A DNA stretch of 64,000 nucleotides from assembly GCF_014117325.1 (NCBI RefSeq), contig NZ_CP059732.1, positions 3,423,001-3,487,000 on the forward strand. Direction: 5' to 3'. The stretch comes from Spirosoma foliorum. Lineage in GTDB: Bacteria > Bacteroidota > Bacteroidia > Cytophagales > Spirosomataceae. Of the stretch, positions 36,698-45,742 are shown piece after piece. Positions within the stretch are counted from its first letter, which is position 1. Each line of letters opens with the position of its first letter. The position numbers and the translations under genes are program-made. The notes below the pieces were generated by a model, which had not been told where the DNA came from, searched no databases, and worked only from the letters and a program-made list of their open reading frames with translations.

Positions 36698-37186
36698 ATG
36701 GCCAATGAGCTTTTTAACCGCCGAGATGTTTTAGCCTATTTTATCGTCGCTGCAGTCGGTGCATCCGTGCAACTAATAGCTGGAAGCGTACTCCAGGATT
36801 GGTTTCAGGTTACCTACCAGCAAGCTTTATTTATAGGATATATCATCGCTTTTCTGGCGGGCTTTTTCCTAACTAAGCTTTTTGCCTTCAACGCGAAAAA
36901 CTCAGCAAAGACACAACGGGAAGCAGTCAAATTTACGCTTGTATCCATTCTCTCCTGCCTGATAACTGTTTATGGAGCGTCTTTCCTAAATGACTATTCA
37001 ACGGCAGCAATTGGGACCCATACCATTATCATTCCTTTCTCGGTAAAAGAAGTTAATCTGAATAAATTCATGTCGCAGATTGCCGGTATGGGGCTTAGCT
37101 TCTTAAGCAATTATATACTTCACAAACGCTTCACATTCGCGAATACCGGTTTCTATGAAAAGCTAAAAGCCTTACTCAACTTATAA
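36698..37186 (+). CDS. GtrA-family membrane protein
   Basis: 162 residues with four TM helices (about 12-32, 42-62, 78-98 and 118-140). The family motif is clear: YFIVAAVGASVQLIAGSVL at the start and MGLSFLSNYILHKRFTF at the end. GtrA proteins are small flippase-like components of cell-surface polysaccharide synthesis that move or present polyprenyl-linked sugars. It stands alone; no glycosyltransferase is adjacent, so its partner must be elsewhere. The region downstream (37187-37494) is non-coding. Confidence 0.85.
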   Translation: MANELFNRRDVLAYFIVAAVGASVQLIAGSVLQDWFQVTYQQALFIGYIIAFLAGFFLTKLFAFNAKNSAKTQREAVKFTLVSILSCLITVYGASFLNDYSTAAIGTHTIIIPFSVKEVNLNKFMSQIAGMGLSFLSNYILHKRFTFANTGFYEKLKALLNL

Positions 37187-37225
37187 GCTTTGTTATACAC
37201 AATTTGATTTTTTATTCTCACTTGG

Positions 37226-37282
37226 TTAAAACCCGGCGCAAAAACACAGAATAAACGAACTGCGCCGGGTTTTAACCCGGCG
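37226..37282. repeat. Inverted repeat with internal palindrome
   Basis: TTAAAACCCGGCGCA (37226-37240) pairs with 37261-37275, and the right arm is also part of CGCCGGGTT-TT-AACCCGGCG (37263-37282). The rest of the 308-base gap up to 37494 is very AT-rich, with TATTTATA-like runs and no gene. Confidence 0.85.
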
Positions 37283-37494
37283 AATATGAAAAAACTTAGT
37301 CAACTTAATAAACACTCGTTCCGAAAATCCCTGGTGAATGAACGATCAATACAATATTTAAAAACTATCAAAAAAGTAAGAATAAAATATACTTTATATT
37401 ACACAAATAATCTATTCGTAAAAAATAGTATAAATACATATCTATTTATATAGGAAACTGTTGTACCTTGAATTTTCAACACCAACATGTTCCT

Positions 37495-39669
37495 ATGCCT
37501 ACTCTCTACTTAAAAAAAGCTAGACATTCGTCTATTCAATTCCTTTGCATAGTTATCAGTTTAAGCCTGGCTACGCCTTCCTTTCTGCTAGCTCAACTGA
37601 TTAAACCGCGTGCCGTTCTGTGTGGTACTGAAAACTTGACGGCCGACGAACGAAAGGATCTTGAAGCGGAAGCAGCGTTGGCGCTCCGCTTGAAAAAAGC
37701 CTCAGGAGCACTCTTCACCACCATTACTTATATCCCCATCCGACCACACATAATCCGCAAATCGGATGGTACGGGCGGCTATACAATGGCTAGTCTTAAC
37801 AATGTAATGGCGCTCACCAACAAGTATTATCTTCAGAATGGTAACGGTATCCAGTTCTATTTTTCAGGCACCACCCCCGACTATATAAATAACGACGCCC
37901 TGTATAATCAGTACCGGCAAAATACAGATGATGCCACGGTAGCCCCATACGATGTAACGAATGCATTGAACCAATACTATGTCCATCAGTTCGATAATGG
38001 GAATCTGGGAGGTTACGCCCGATTTCCATCGAACGATGTAGCCTCTACCCGTACAATCATTCTCGATGAAAATTATGACGATGATATGGGCAATCGGTTA
38101 GTGCCACACGAACTAGGCCATACGTTTAATCTGCTACATACCTTCGAATCGGCCTATGGCTATGAGCGGGTGACTCGGGGCAGTGGAGCAAACTGTACCA
38201 CAACAGGCGATTTAATCTGTGATACGCCAGCCGATCCTTATGGGCGATACGCTGCTGCAACCAGTTCCTGCGTTTCTGGATGCCCATCTAGCTATACCTG
38301 TTCATTTACCGACGATCAGGGAAATCTGTATTCCCCTTTACCAACGAATATTATGTCCTACTATTACCCCTGTACGCATGACTTTACGACCGGACAATAT
38401 GATCGGATTCAGGCCGGACTAGCTACCCGTCAAAGCCACACCGCTTATACCCTCAATGCGCCCCCTACAAGTATGGTAGCCCCTTCCAATGTAGTAGCCA
38501 GCATACTGAGTAATCAAATAGTAATAACCTGGCAGGATAACGCTAGCAATGAAATGGGCTACTTCATCGAACGATCCACATCACCAACAGCAGGATTCGC
38601 TCCGATAGGCGGTGTAGAGCCTAATGTAACAACATTCACCGATGTATCCTTTGATTCCCGGACTACCTATTATTATCGTATTAAGGCATCTAATACCACT
38701 ACAGGCAGTATCAGTACAACGGCGTCTATAGTTGCGCCCGATTGCCTTCCTAGCTTCTCTGACGATGGATGCCCTTTTTCAATTAACATAACTGGTGTAA
38801 CTGTTAACAACAAAGTTTTAAGTCAAAGTTCAGGTTGTTCATCTGGTACGAATAGCTACTATACCTCATTTACAGGCGTTAGTGGAACAGTCGTAGCGGG
38901 ACAATCAGTCTCGTTTACTGTCACAAAAGGCACAACGAATACGATGGGTAGTTCTATTTGGGTTGACGTAAACAATAATCATGTTTTTGAAACCAGCGAA
39001 CGGCTATATCAAATGTCAGCAGCCGATAAGGCAGCTACATTTTCAGGCACGTTGACTATACCAATCAGTACTACGGCAAGTACAGTTGTTATGCGCATCG
39101 TAGCTGCCTTTTCAACAATTCCGGGAGACCCATGTGGTAGTTATGATTACGGAGAGACAGAAGACTATATCTTAGTTGTACAGCAACCTTGTAGTCCACC
39201 TGTTGCCAGTCTGAACGGAACAACGACTATCACAGCTGGGCAAACGGCAACCCTTACAGTCACATTAACTGGTAGCAGCCCTTTTTCATTAACAGTGAAT
39301 ACCAGTAATAGCTCACCGATCACATTCACAGGCATTACGGCCTCTCCATTTGCTTTCACTGTGACTCCTGCAGCCAGCACAACGTATACACTCACTAAAG
39401 TTGTTAATGCTTGTGCAACTGGTACAGTTAGTGGTATCGCTGTAGTTACGGTCAATTCCTGCACAACTATGTACACACTCAAAATCGGTTCCTGGAACGA
39501 CCCTACCGTCTGGTCGTGCAATCGCTTACCCACCCAAACCGATTTAGTTACGGTTGGTCATCAGGTTACAATTCCCAATGGATTTATAGCCAAAGCGTTG
39601 CAGGTAAACTACACGGGTGGTGGCCAACTTGCCATTAATCCAACCGGTCAGCTACTCTTTCAGCCGTAA
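37495..39669 (+). CDS. Secreted M43 (pappalysin-like) metalloprotease with GEVED domain
   Basis: 724 residues. The ATG at 37495 gives a signal peptide (to FLLAQ); a TTG at 37468 is less likely. The protease domain has the extended zinc motif H205-E-L-G-H209-TFNLL-H215 and the Met-turn PTNIMSYYYP, the metzincin pattern of M43. Cys-rich loops follow (CTTTGDLICDTPADP). Then come a fibronectin-III domain (about 320-410), a GEVED domain ending GETEDYILVV (about 415-560) and a final beta region. The C-terminus GQLLFQP has no obvious type IX sorting signal. It should digest extracellular proteins. Confidence 0.9.
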   Translation: MPTLYLKKARHSSIQFLCIVISLSLATPSFLLAQLIKPRAVLCGTENLTADERKDLEAEAALALRLKKASGALFTTITYIPIRPHIIRKSDGTGGYTMASLNNVMALTNKYYLQNGNGIQFYFSGTTPDYINNDALYNQYRQNTDDATVAPYDVTNALNQYYVHQFDNGNLGGYARFPSNDVASTRTIILDENYDDDMGNRLVPHELGHTFNLLHTFESAYGYERVTRGSGANCTTTGDLICDTPADPYGRYAAATSSCVSGCPSSYTCSFTDDQGNLYSPLPTNIMSYYYPCTHDFTTGQYDRIQAGLATRQSHTAYTLNAPPTSMVAPSNVVASILSNQIVITWQDNASNEMGYFIERSTSPTAGFAPIGGVEPNVTTFTDVSFDSRTTYYYRIKASNTTTGSISTTASIVAPDCLPSFSDDGCPFSINITGVTVNNKVLSQSSGCSSGTNSYYTSFTGVSGTVVAGQSVSFTVTKGTTNTMGSSIWVDVNNNHVFETSERLYQMSAADKAATFSGTLTIPISTTASTVVMRIVAAFSTIPGDPCGSYDYGETEDYILVVQQPCSPPVASLNGTTTITAGQTATLTVTLTGSSPFSLTVNTSNSSPITFTGITASPFAFTVTPAASTTYTLTKVVNACATGTVSGIAVVTVNSCTTMYTLKIGSWNDPTVWSCNRLPTQTDLVTVGHQVTIPNGFIAKALQVNYTGGGQLAINPTGQLLFQP

Positions 39670-39684
39670 GAACTTAGAAAGAAA

Positions 39685-40887
39685 CTATAAGACAATACCT
39701 GCCAGCAAACCACCTAAAATCAGTACGTAAGGCGGAATCTTGCTGTACAATAGCAATCCTATCGTCACTAATACCACAACTACCGATGGCCAATGTGGTG
39801 CCATTGGTTCAAAAAGTGCGATGGCTGCGGCAGCCGTTAATCCTGTGCTGGCGGCATTGATTCCCCCCAGGGAGGCACGTACAACCCGATACCGTTTGAG
39901 CTGCTCCCAGAAACGATACACAAAGAAGATAAGAAACGTACCGGGCAGGAAAATCCCAACTGTTGACACTAAACTGCCCCATAGTTGGCCGTGTACACCT
40001 GCATCACGCATGGACAGTGCTCCAATGTAGGAGGCAAACGAAAATACAGGCCCTGGTACAGCCTGTACGAGACCAAGGCCAGACAAAAACTCCTCGCGGG
40101 TCAGATAATGCTTGAAAGCCACGAACTCATTATAGAGCATGGGTGTCAACACCTGTCCTCCGCCAAAGACAAAGCTGCCGTTCCGATAAAAGTTCTCGAA
40201 TAACCGAACGGGTAAAGCGTGGGTGATGGCGCCCATTCCAGCCGCTAAAACAAATACGCCTAACCACAGAAAAAAATTAGCCCATTGAACACGCAATGGC
40301 TTTTTCTCCATTCGTTCCTGCTTCTCATAAGTCAGCGCAGTGGTAAGGCCGCCAATGGCAATAACAATTGGTGTCATAACTGGCGATCGAAAAACATAGC
40401 CAACCAACGCTGCCGTAATTGCAAGCGCCAGACTCACTTTATCCTGAATAACCTTTTGCCCGATTCTGTACCCGGCGACTATCATAAAGCCAACGGCCAT
40501 TGGCTGAATAAACCGGGCAAACTGGAGCGAAAGATGATGACGTTCCAGGTAAGAAATTCCGATTCCGGCCGCTGTCATGATTAATACAGCAGGCAGAATC
40601 CAGATGGTAACGGTCAGGTAAGCCAGATTTGGACCGCCAATTTTAAAACCTAAAGCGGTGATGGTTTGGGTGGAAGTTGGCCCCGGCAACACTTGCCCAA
40701 GGGCATTTAGCTCCAGCAGTTCTTCTTCCGTCAGGTAGCGCCTTTTCTTTACCAGACGGTCGTAGAACATGGCCAGGTGCACCTGCGGACCACCAAACGT
40801 CGTGAGGGCAAGAATCAGCACATCTTTCAGGAAGATGATGTACCGGATTCGGCGCACGGGTTTAGCAGTCGTTAGATAAGGCAACAT
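39685..40887 (-). CDS. chrA: Chromate transporter ChrA family
   Basis: 400 residues with two homologous CHR halves, the long-chain bidomain form. The first half has FGGPQVHLAMFYDRLV, LPGPTSTQTITALGF and ALGQVLPGP; the second repeats the theme with FGGGQVLTPMLYN, GLVQAVPGPVFSFASYIGAL. About ten TM helices. It should extrude chromate, probably coupled to sulfate or ion gradients, although many such proteins transport other anions. It is leftward and lies next to the M43 protease gene, convergent with only 15 bases between them. Confidence 0.9.
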   Translation of the reverse strand: MLPYLTTAKPVRRIRYIIFLKDVLILALTTFGGPQVHLAMFYDRLVKKRRYLTEEELLELNALGQVLPGPTSTQTITALGFKIGGPNLAYLTVTIWILPAVLIMTAAGIGISYLERHHLSLQFARFIQPMAVGFMIVAGYRIGQKVIQDKVSLALAITAALVGYVFRSPVMTPIVIAIGGLTTALTYEKQERMEKKPLRVQWANFFLWLGVFVLAAGMGAITHALPVRLFENFYRNGSFVFGGGQVLTPMLYNEFVAFKHYLTREEFLSGLGLVQAVPGPVFSFASYIGALSMRDAGVHGQLWGSLVSTVGIFLPGTFLIFFVYRFWEQLKRYRVVRASLGGINAASTGLTAAAAIALFEPMAPHWPSVVVVLVTIGLLLYSKIPPYVLILGGLLAGIVL

Positions 40888-40899
40888 GGTTGAGGGTCA

Positions 40900-41022
40900 G
40901 GAGTGGTCAACTGTGGTCAGAAATAGTCAGAGGTGGTCAGAAATAGTCAAGTGTCGAAATACCAGGCAATTCTCACCTATTCCTGACAACACTTGACTAC
41001 TTCTGACTCATCAATGACTATT
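40900..41022. repeat. Tandem and inverted repeat between ChrA and oxygenase genes
   Basis: GTGGTCAGAAATAGTCA occurs twice in tandem at a 20-base period (40913 and 40933). A degenerate inverted copy (ACTTGACTACTTCTGACTC, then TGACTATT) lies at about 40990-41022. Confidence 0.75.
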
Positions 41023-41978
41023 TCTTTTTTAGTCCTAATTCCATCAACCGCTCATCCAGAAATTCCCCAGCTGTCATGTCGACATATAGTTTGGGGTGTT
41101 GCGTATCAATACAGCTTTCCAGACTAGTAAGATTCATGTCAGCCCGTGGGTGCATAAAAAACGGAATGGAGTAGCGCGACTGGTTCATTTTTTCACGGGG
41201 GGGGGTTCACAACCTGGTGAATCGTCGACTTCAATTTGTGGTTTGTAAGCCGATCGAGCATATCTCCCACGTTAACCACAACCTGATCGGGCAGCGCCGT
41301 AATGCCAATCCATTTCCCATCGCGACGCAGTACTTCCAGGCCATCTGCCGAAGCCCCCATCAACAATGTAATCAGATTGATATCGCCATGAGCAGCCGCT
41401 CGTACAGCACCATCAGGCGTCGTGTCGGGATCAAGCGGGAAGTAATGGAGAGCCCGCAGAATGCTGTCGCCGTTCCGAACTTTATCATCAAAATACGTTT
41501 CGGGTAACTCCAGATACAGGGCAATGGCTCGCAATAATTGCTTGCCTGCGTTCTCGAGTGTTCGGTAAGCGGTCAGCGTTGCTTCCCCAAATTCGGGCGA
41601 TTCCTCAGGAATCACATTGGCAGGCATATCGCCTTCTGGCTCAGGTTGACCGATGTGGTAAAACTCCTTTAAATCAGCGACTTTAAAGCCTTTCGCAGTT
41701 TCTTTCCCTTTGCCAATATAGCCGCGCTGGCCGTTGAGCTCGGGGTGTTCGTATTTTTGCTTCACACTATCCGGCAAAGAAAAGAATGCTTGTGCTGAGC
41801 TATATAATTTTTTCGTCAACTCATCGGTCAGGCCGTGGTTCCGAATGGCCACAAATCCAATCTGATTAAATGCCCGGCCTAAATCCTGCACGAATTTAGC
41901 TTTACGGTCAGGATCGCCTGAGGTGAAATCCGCCAAATCCAATGACGGAATTTCATTGTATAATTCTTCTGCTAACAT
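41018..41978 (-). pseudogene. Isopenicillin-N-synthase-like Fe/2OG oxygenase, frameshifted
   Basis: The open frame from 41978 gives 261 residues and stops at 41193, just after a run of nine G/C (41197-41205). Removing one base restores VVNPPREKMNQSRYSIPFFM and continues to a stop at 41018, giving about 319 residues, a normal length. The N-terminal DIOX_N domain and the metal residues H and D of AAHGDINLITLL are in the first part, with the distal His in STIHQVVNP. The RxS motif that binds 2-oxoglutarate (RYS) is only in the restored part, so the truncated form should be inactive. Substrate unknown. Error or phase variation must be decided from raw reads. Confidence 0.85.
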
Positions 41979-41996
41979 AGACGAAAACTATTTTCA

Positions 41997-42004
41997 CAAA
42001 AATA
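41997..42004 (-). promoter_or_regulatory. -7 box of the oxygenase gene
   Basis: On the minus strand this reads TATTTTTG, matching TAnnTTTG, 18 bases before the ATG at 41978. Confidence 0.45.
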
Positions 42005-42015
42005 CAAAAGCTAAA

Positions 42016-42103
42016 GGTTAAAAAGTTATAAAGTCATAAAGTTGTAGAGTTGGTTAATACGCCCATGGACTCTACAACTTTATGACTTTATAACTTTTTA
42101 ACC
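42016..42103. repeat. Perfect 35-bp inverted repeat
   Basis: 42016-42050 and 42069-42103 match at 35 of 35 bases with an 18-base loop. The arm is made of AAGTTATAAAGTCATAAAGTTGTAGAG-type AT-rich words. It lies between the superoxide dismutase gene and the oxygenase promoter. Confidence 0.95.
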
Positions 42104-42118
42104 CTATTACTCTTTCGG

Positions 42119-42814
42119 TTAGGCGCCGAAATTCTTGCTTGCTTTATTCCAGTCAATTACGTTCCAGAAAGCGGTAACATAGTCAGGGCGACGGTTCTGG
42201 TACTTCAGATAATAAGCATGTTCCCAAACGTCAAGGCCCAGAACAGGTGTACCTTTTTTCTCGGCCAGCGCCATCAGTGGATTGTCCTGATTCGGTGTCG
42301 AAATGATTTCAACCTCGTTACCATTTTTGATCAACCATACCCAGCCTGAACCAAAACGACCGGTGGCAGCCTTAGCCCATTCCGTTTTAAAATTGTCGAA
42401 CGAGGTATATTTCTTATTAATCGCATCGGCCAGAGCGCCTTTTGGTGCGCCACCAGCATTAGGGCCCATAATATTCCAGAAGAACGTGTGATTCCAATGA
42501 CCACCGGCATTGTTACGCACAGCGGCTGGGGTACTGGTTGTTACGCTTTTCACCAGAGCCTCAATATCCATCTTCGCCATGTCGGTTCCGGCAACCGCTT
42601 TATTCAGGTTGTCCACATAAGCTTTGTGGTGCTTACCGTGGTGAATCTCCATGGTCATTTTATCGATATGTGGCTCAAGTGCGCCCGTGTCGTAAGGGAG
42701 TGGCGGCAACTTAAACGGTCCCTCTGCCTGAGCAGGTGCAAATCCAAGAGAACGGAAGGCTATCAAGCTGGCTGAAGTACCGAATGCCAGTTTCAAAAAC
42801 TCGGAGCGATTCAT
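42119..42814 (-). CDS. Exported Mn/Fe superoxide dismutase
   Basis: 231 residues from the ATG at 42814; an upstream ATG (42859) is rejected because [20 protein letters not shown] gives a signal with a Tat-like NRSEFLKL, although it lacks the second Arg. The mature enzyme begins [18 protein letters not shown]. Metal ligands: H58 or its neighbour in [13 protein letters not shown]109 in [10 protein letters not shown], and the Asp and His of [21 protein letters not shown] is closer to the Mn type. It would dismutate superoxide in the periplasm. Cytosolic dismutases lack such a leader. Confidence 0.92.
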   Translation of the reverse strand: MNRSEFLKLAFGTSASLIAFRSLGFAPAQAEGPFKLPPLPYDTGALEPHIDKMTMEIHHGKHHKAYVDNLNKAVAGTDMAKMDIEALVKSVTTSTPAAVRNNAGGHWNHTFFWNIMGPNAGGAPKGALADAINKKYTSFDNFKTEWAKAATGRFGSGWVWLIKNGNEVEIISTPNQDNPLMALAEKKGTPVLGLDVWEHAYYLKYQNRRPDYVTAFWNVIDWNKASKNFGA

Positions 42815-42963
42815 GCGAATGATTGGTTTTGGGAAAACAAAAAACGTCTGCGACCACAAGTGCCGTTAAACAAAACCCCACAAATGGGCGAATGTTCAAC
42901 AACGAACGGTCACAGACGCAAAGAAACGAGTTTTTGTCTCCCCTAGGCTATCGGAGCCAGAGA

Positions 42964-43575
42964 TTATTCATAGGCAATCCGGCTCAGAATACTCCGACCA
43001 AGGGTTACCTCATCGGCATATTCGAGATCGCCCCCGATGGGAACTCCCCGGGCAATAGTCGAAATTTTAAGATTAAACGGCTTGAGTTTCTTTTGCAGAT
43101 AAAAAGCCGTTGTGTCACCTTCCATAGTGGGGCTAATGGCCAGAATAATTTCACGAACGTGTTCACCTTCTGGCCCACGTAAACGAGCCATGAGCGAGTC
43201 AATTTGCAAATCGCTTGGCCCGATTCCTTCAACGGGAGAGATGATTCCTCCCAGCACATGATATAGACCCTTAAACTGGGCTGTGTTCTCAATCGCAAGT
43301 ACGTCGCGCGTGTCTTCTACAACGCAAATCAAGGATTGATCGCGTTTATGGCTGGCGCAAATGGTGCACAGATCGTGGTCTGACAGGTTATGGCACTTCT
43401 GACAATATTTGACCTTCGTTCGCATGGCCGTTAAACTCTGGGCCAGCAACTCGGTTTGGTCTTCGTCACGTTTAAGCAGATGCAATACCAGCCGGAGTGC
43501 GGTTTTTTTCCCAATTCCCGGCAGTTTCGACACCTCGTTAACCGCTTCTTCTATTAGTTTGGAGGGGTATTCCAA
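42964..43575 (-). CDS. recR: Recombination mediator RecR
   Basis: 203 residues, normal RecR length. An N-terminal helix-hairpin-helix (KLPGIGKKTALRLVLHLL), a four-Cys zinc finger (CQKCHNLSDHDLCTIC) and a Toprim domain (LICVVEDTRDVLAIE) are all present in order, ending with the Walker-like YADEVTLGRSI. With RecO and RecF it loads RecA at gaps during DNA repair. The palindromic spacer 43588-43654 separates it from clpS upstream on the same strand. Confidence 0.95.
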   Translation of the reverse strand: MEYPSKLIEEAVNEVSKLPGIGKKTALRLVLHLLKRDEDQTELLAQSLTAMRTKVKYCQKCHNLSDHDLCTICASHKRDQSLICVVEDTRDVLAIENTAQFKGLYHVLGGIISPVEGIGPSDLQIDSLMARLRGPEGEHVREIILAISPTMEGDTTAFYLQKKLKPFNLKISTIARGVPIGGDLEYADEVTLGRSILSRIAYE

Positions 43576-43587
43576 GAGTTTGTTGTT

Positions 43588-43654
43588 TAATGAATAATGT
43601 ACAGTGAGTAATGTATAATGAGCTAAACCATTCTACAGTATACATTATCCATTC
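43588..43654. repeat. Imperfect inverted repeat of AATGAATAATG words
   Basis: Left words ATGAATAATGTACAG and right CTGTA/ATGGATAATG-type words pair loosely. It shares wording with the repeat at 18098-18172 and with 59720-59735. Confidence 0.65.
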
Positions 43655-43943
43655 AATTCAGGACTTCAGCCGAGATGCCTCGTCGGCAGATCTCATTACG
43701 CATTGGGACAAGTTCTTCCCATGAACCGTTTTTAACAGAGCACTTCCCTTTGTAGTGGATCAGGAGTGTGCATTGCTCAGCCTGTTCGGGGGTGTGTTCA
43801 CAAACGTCGATCAGGGTATCAATGACGTGTTCAAACGTATTGACATCATCATTGAAAACCACGAGGTTATGAACGTCGGTTTCAACTACTTCATCGAGTA
43901 CATGTACGTCGGTCGACCAGTCGTTTTCTTCAAAAGGTTGCAT
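43653..43943 (-). CDS. clpS: Clp protease adaptor ClpS
   Basis: 96 residues. The ClpS core is clear: HNLVVFNDDVNTFEHVIDTL (the loop that recognises N-end-rule residues, with Asn-Asp) and CEHTPEQAEQCTLLIHYKGK. The N-terminal extension (MQPFEENDWSTDVHVLDE) that enters the ClpA/ClpC pore is the usual length. It hands N-degron substrates to the Clp ATPase. A TAAATTTG -7 box lies 26 bases upstream. Its 3-prime end touches the start of the palindromic spacer before recR. Confidence 0.92.
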   Translation of the reverse strand: MQPFEENDWSTDVHVLDEVVETDVHNLVVFNDDVNTFEHVIDTLIDVCEHTPEQAEQCTLLIHYKGKCSVKNGSWEELVPMRNEICRRGISAEVLN

Positions 43944-43968
43944 GGGATCGAAAAGCGTGTTTACTTAG

Positions 43969-43976
43969 CAAATTTA
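43969..43976 (-). promoter_or_regulatory. -7 box of clpS
   Basis: On the minus strand TAAATTTG, identical to the ccmB box, 25 bases before the ATG at 43943. Confidence 0.5.
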
Positions 43977-44101
43977 CGGAAAAATGGGCAGTTTTAAAAA
44001 CTACATCCGTACACAAAAACAACCTTAATTGAGCGTAAAAAGTTGCCTTCGGACAGGCTTTCTACTTGTACGTTGTCCGTTATAAATCGTTAGTCTACTT
44101 C

Positions 44102-45583
44102 ATGAACACTACCCTCGCTTTAGTGATTTTAATTGCCTATTTCGGGATGCTGATTGCCGTCTCGTTTTACACAGCCCGGGGAGCCGATACCAATGCTTTT
44201 TTTACTGCTAATCGCCAGTCTCCCTGGTGGTTAGTCGCTTTCGGAATGATTGGCACTTCCTTATCAGGCGTTACATTTATTTCGGTTCCAGGAGCCGTTG
44301 GAAAGATTGGATTTTCGTATTTCCAGGTCGTATTGGGCTACATCGTTGGCTACTTTGTGATCGGTTCGGTACTAATGCCGCTCTATTATCGCCTGAACCT
44401 GATTTCCATTTACGGCTACCTCGAAAAGCGATTTGGGTTCTGGTCCTACAAGTCTGGCGCGGGCTTCTTTCTGCTCGCCCGAACGGTGGGCTCAGCCGTG
44501 CGACTTTACGTAGCAGCCGGGGTTTTGCAGATCGCTCTTTTCAATGCATTGGGCGTTCCGTTCGAGGTTTCGGTGTTCATCACAATCGGATTAATCTGGA
44601 TTTACACCTTCAAAGGGGGCGTTAAAACGATTATTGTAACCGATACACTCCAAACCGTATTTCTGGTTACGGCAGTTGTATTGACTATTGTGCTAATCTC
44701 CCAGGAGCTGGGTTTATCGTTCAGCGGATTGATCCAAACCGTAAAAACCAGCTCGATGTCGCAGGTGTTTTATTGGGATGGCAATGACCCTAAGAACTTC
44801 TTCAAGCAGTTTATTTCGGGGGCATTCATTGCTATCGTAATGACTGGTCTTGATCAGGATTTGATGCAGAAAAACCTGACCTGTAAGAATATTGGCGAAG
44901 CCCAGAAGAACATGTTCTGGTTTACGGTAACACTCGTTTTCGTGAACTTTATGTTCCTCTCGCTTGGTGTCTTGTTATACGTATATGCTCAACGCGAAGG
45001 CATCGAAATTCCAACCCGGACCGATGACCTGTACCCAATGCTGGCGCTGAACCATCTTGGTCTAGTCGTTGCCATTACGTTTCTGTTGGGTATTACAGCT
45101 GCTACCTACGCCAGCGCTGATTCTGCCCTAACGGCCCTAACAACCTCCTTTTGCGTCGATTTTATGGACGTGGAAAAGCGCCCGGAAGCCGAGCGGTCGC
45201 GAATCAAGCACATTGTTCACATTGGCTTTTCAATACTGTTTTACATTGTCATCATTGTGTTCCGGCAATTGAACAACAAAGAAGTCATTACCGCTGTTTT
45301 TGACATTGCGGGCTATACGTACGGGCCATTATTGGGCTTGTATGCATTCGGTATTTTCAGCAAACGCCCTGTAGTAGATCGCATTGTACCACTAATCTGT
45401 GTAGTATCACCCATATTAACCTATGTTATCAATGAAAATTCAGCATTTTGGTTTGGTGGCTACAAGTTTGGTTTTGAGCGGCTACTACTAAATGGTGCAA
45501 TCACATATCTTGGTTTATTAACAAGTAGATATTTTGAATTAATCATACTTTTCTTTTTTCGCTTAACGAAATTACTCCGCTAA
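44102..45583 (+). CDS. Sodium:solute symporter (SSS family)
   Basis: 493 residues from the ATG at 44102 (MNTTLALVILIAYFGMLIAV); 12 extra residues from 44066 are unlikely. About 13 TM helices. Family motifs: GMIGTSLSGVTFISVPGAVG in TM2, with the sodium-site small residues, then GFFLLARTVGSAVRLYVAAG and TGLDQDLMQKNLTCKN, which marks the SSS group near the Na/glucose and Na/proline carriers. It imports a solute with Na+. The substrate cannot be told. It is monocistronic and followed by a perfect hairpin at 45662. Confidence 0.9.
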   Translation: MNTTLALVILIAYFGMLIAVSFYTARGADTNAFFTANRQSPWWLVAFGMIGTSLSGVTFISVPGAVGKIGFSYFQVVLGYIVGYFVIGSVLMPLYYRLNLISIYGYLEKRFGFWSYKSGAGFFLLARTVGSAVRLYVAAGVLQIALFNALGVPFEVSVFITIGLIWIYTFKGGVKTIIVTDTLQTVFLVTAVVLTIVLISQELGLSFSGLIQTVKTSSMSQVFYWDGNDPKNFFKQFISGAFIAIVMTGLDQDLMQKNLTCKNIGEAQKNMFWFTVTLVFVNFMFLSLGVLLYVYAQREGIEIPTRTDDLYPMLALNHLGLVVAITFLLGITAATYASADSALTALTTSFCVDFMDVEKRPEAERSRIKHIVHIGFSILFYIVIIVFRQLNNKEVITAVFDIAGYTYGPLLGLYAFGIFSKRPVVDRIVPLICVVSPILTYVINENSAFWFGGYKFGFERLLLNGAITYLGLLTSRYFELIILFFFRLTKLLR

Positions 45584-45661
45584 CACACAGCTGAAGGAGG
45601 GGGTTAATAGGTCTACTTTAGAATGCATCTTTGTGTAATAATACCATAATCTCAGTCTGTG

Positions 45662-45695
45662 TCCTCAGAGAACGCCTGTAGGCGTTCTCTGAGGA
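45662..45695. repeat. Perfect 15-bp stem hairpin
   Basis: TCCTCAGAGAACGCC-TGTA-GGCGTTCTCTGAGGA. It lies 78 bases after the symporter stop. There is no T-run, so it is classed with the other intergenic palindromes and not as a certain terminator. Confidence 0.9.
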
Positions 45696-45742
45696 GCAGA
45701 TCAACTTGACTATACCCTTGAATAAGAATTATTTGTAACGTT

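Noticed and set aside
40900..41022. CRISPR-like array
   Set aside because: Only two direct copies with no spacers of regular length; fits the palindrome class instead.
42823..43182. Plus-strand frame over recR
   Set aside because: Antisense to the clear RecR gene.
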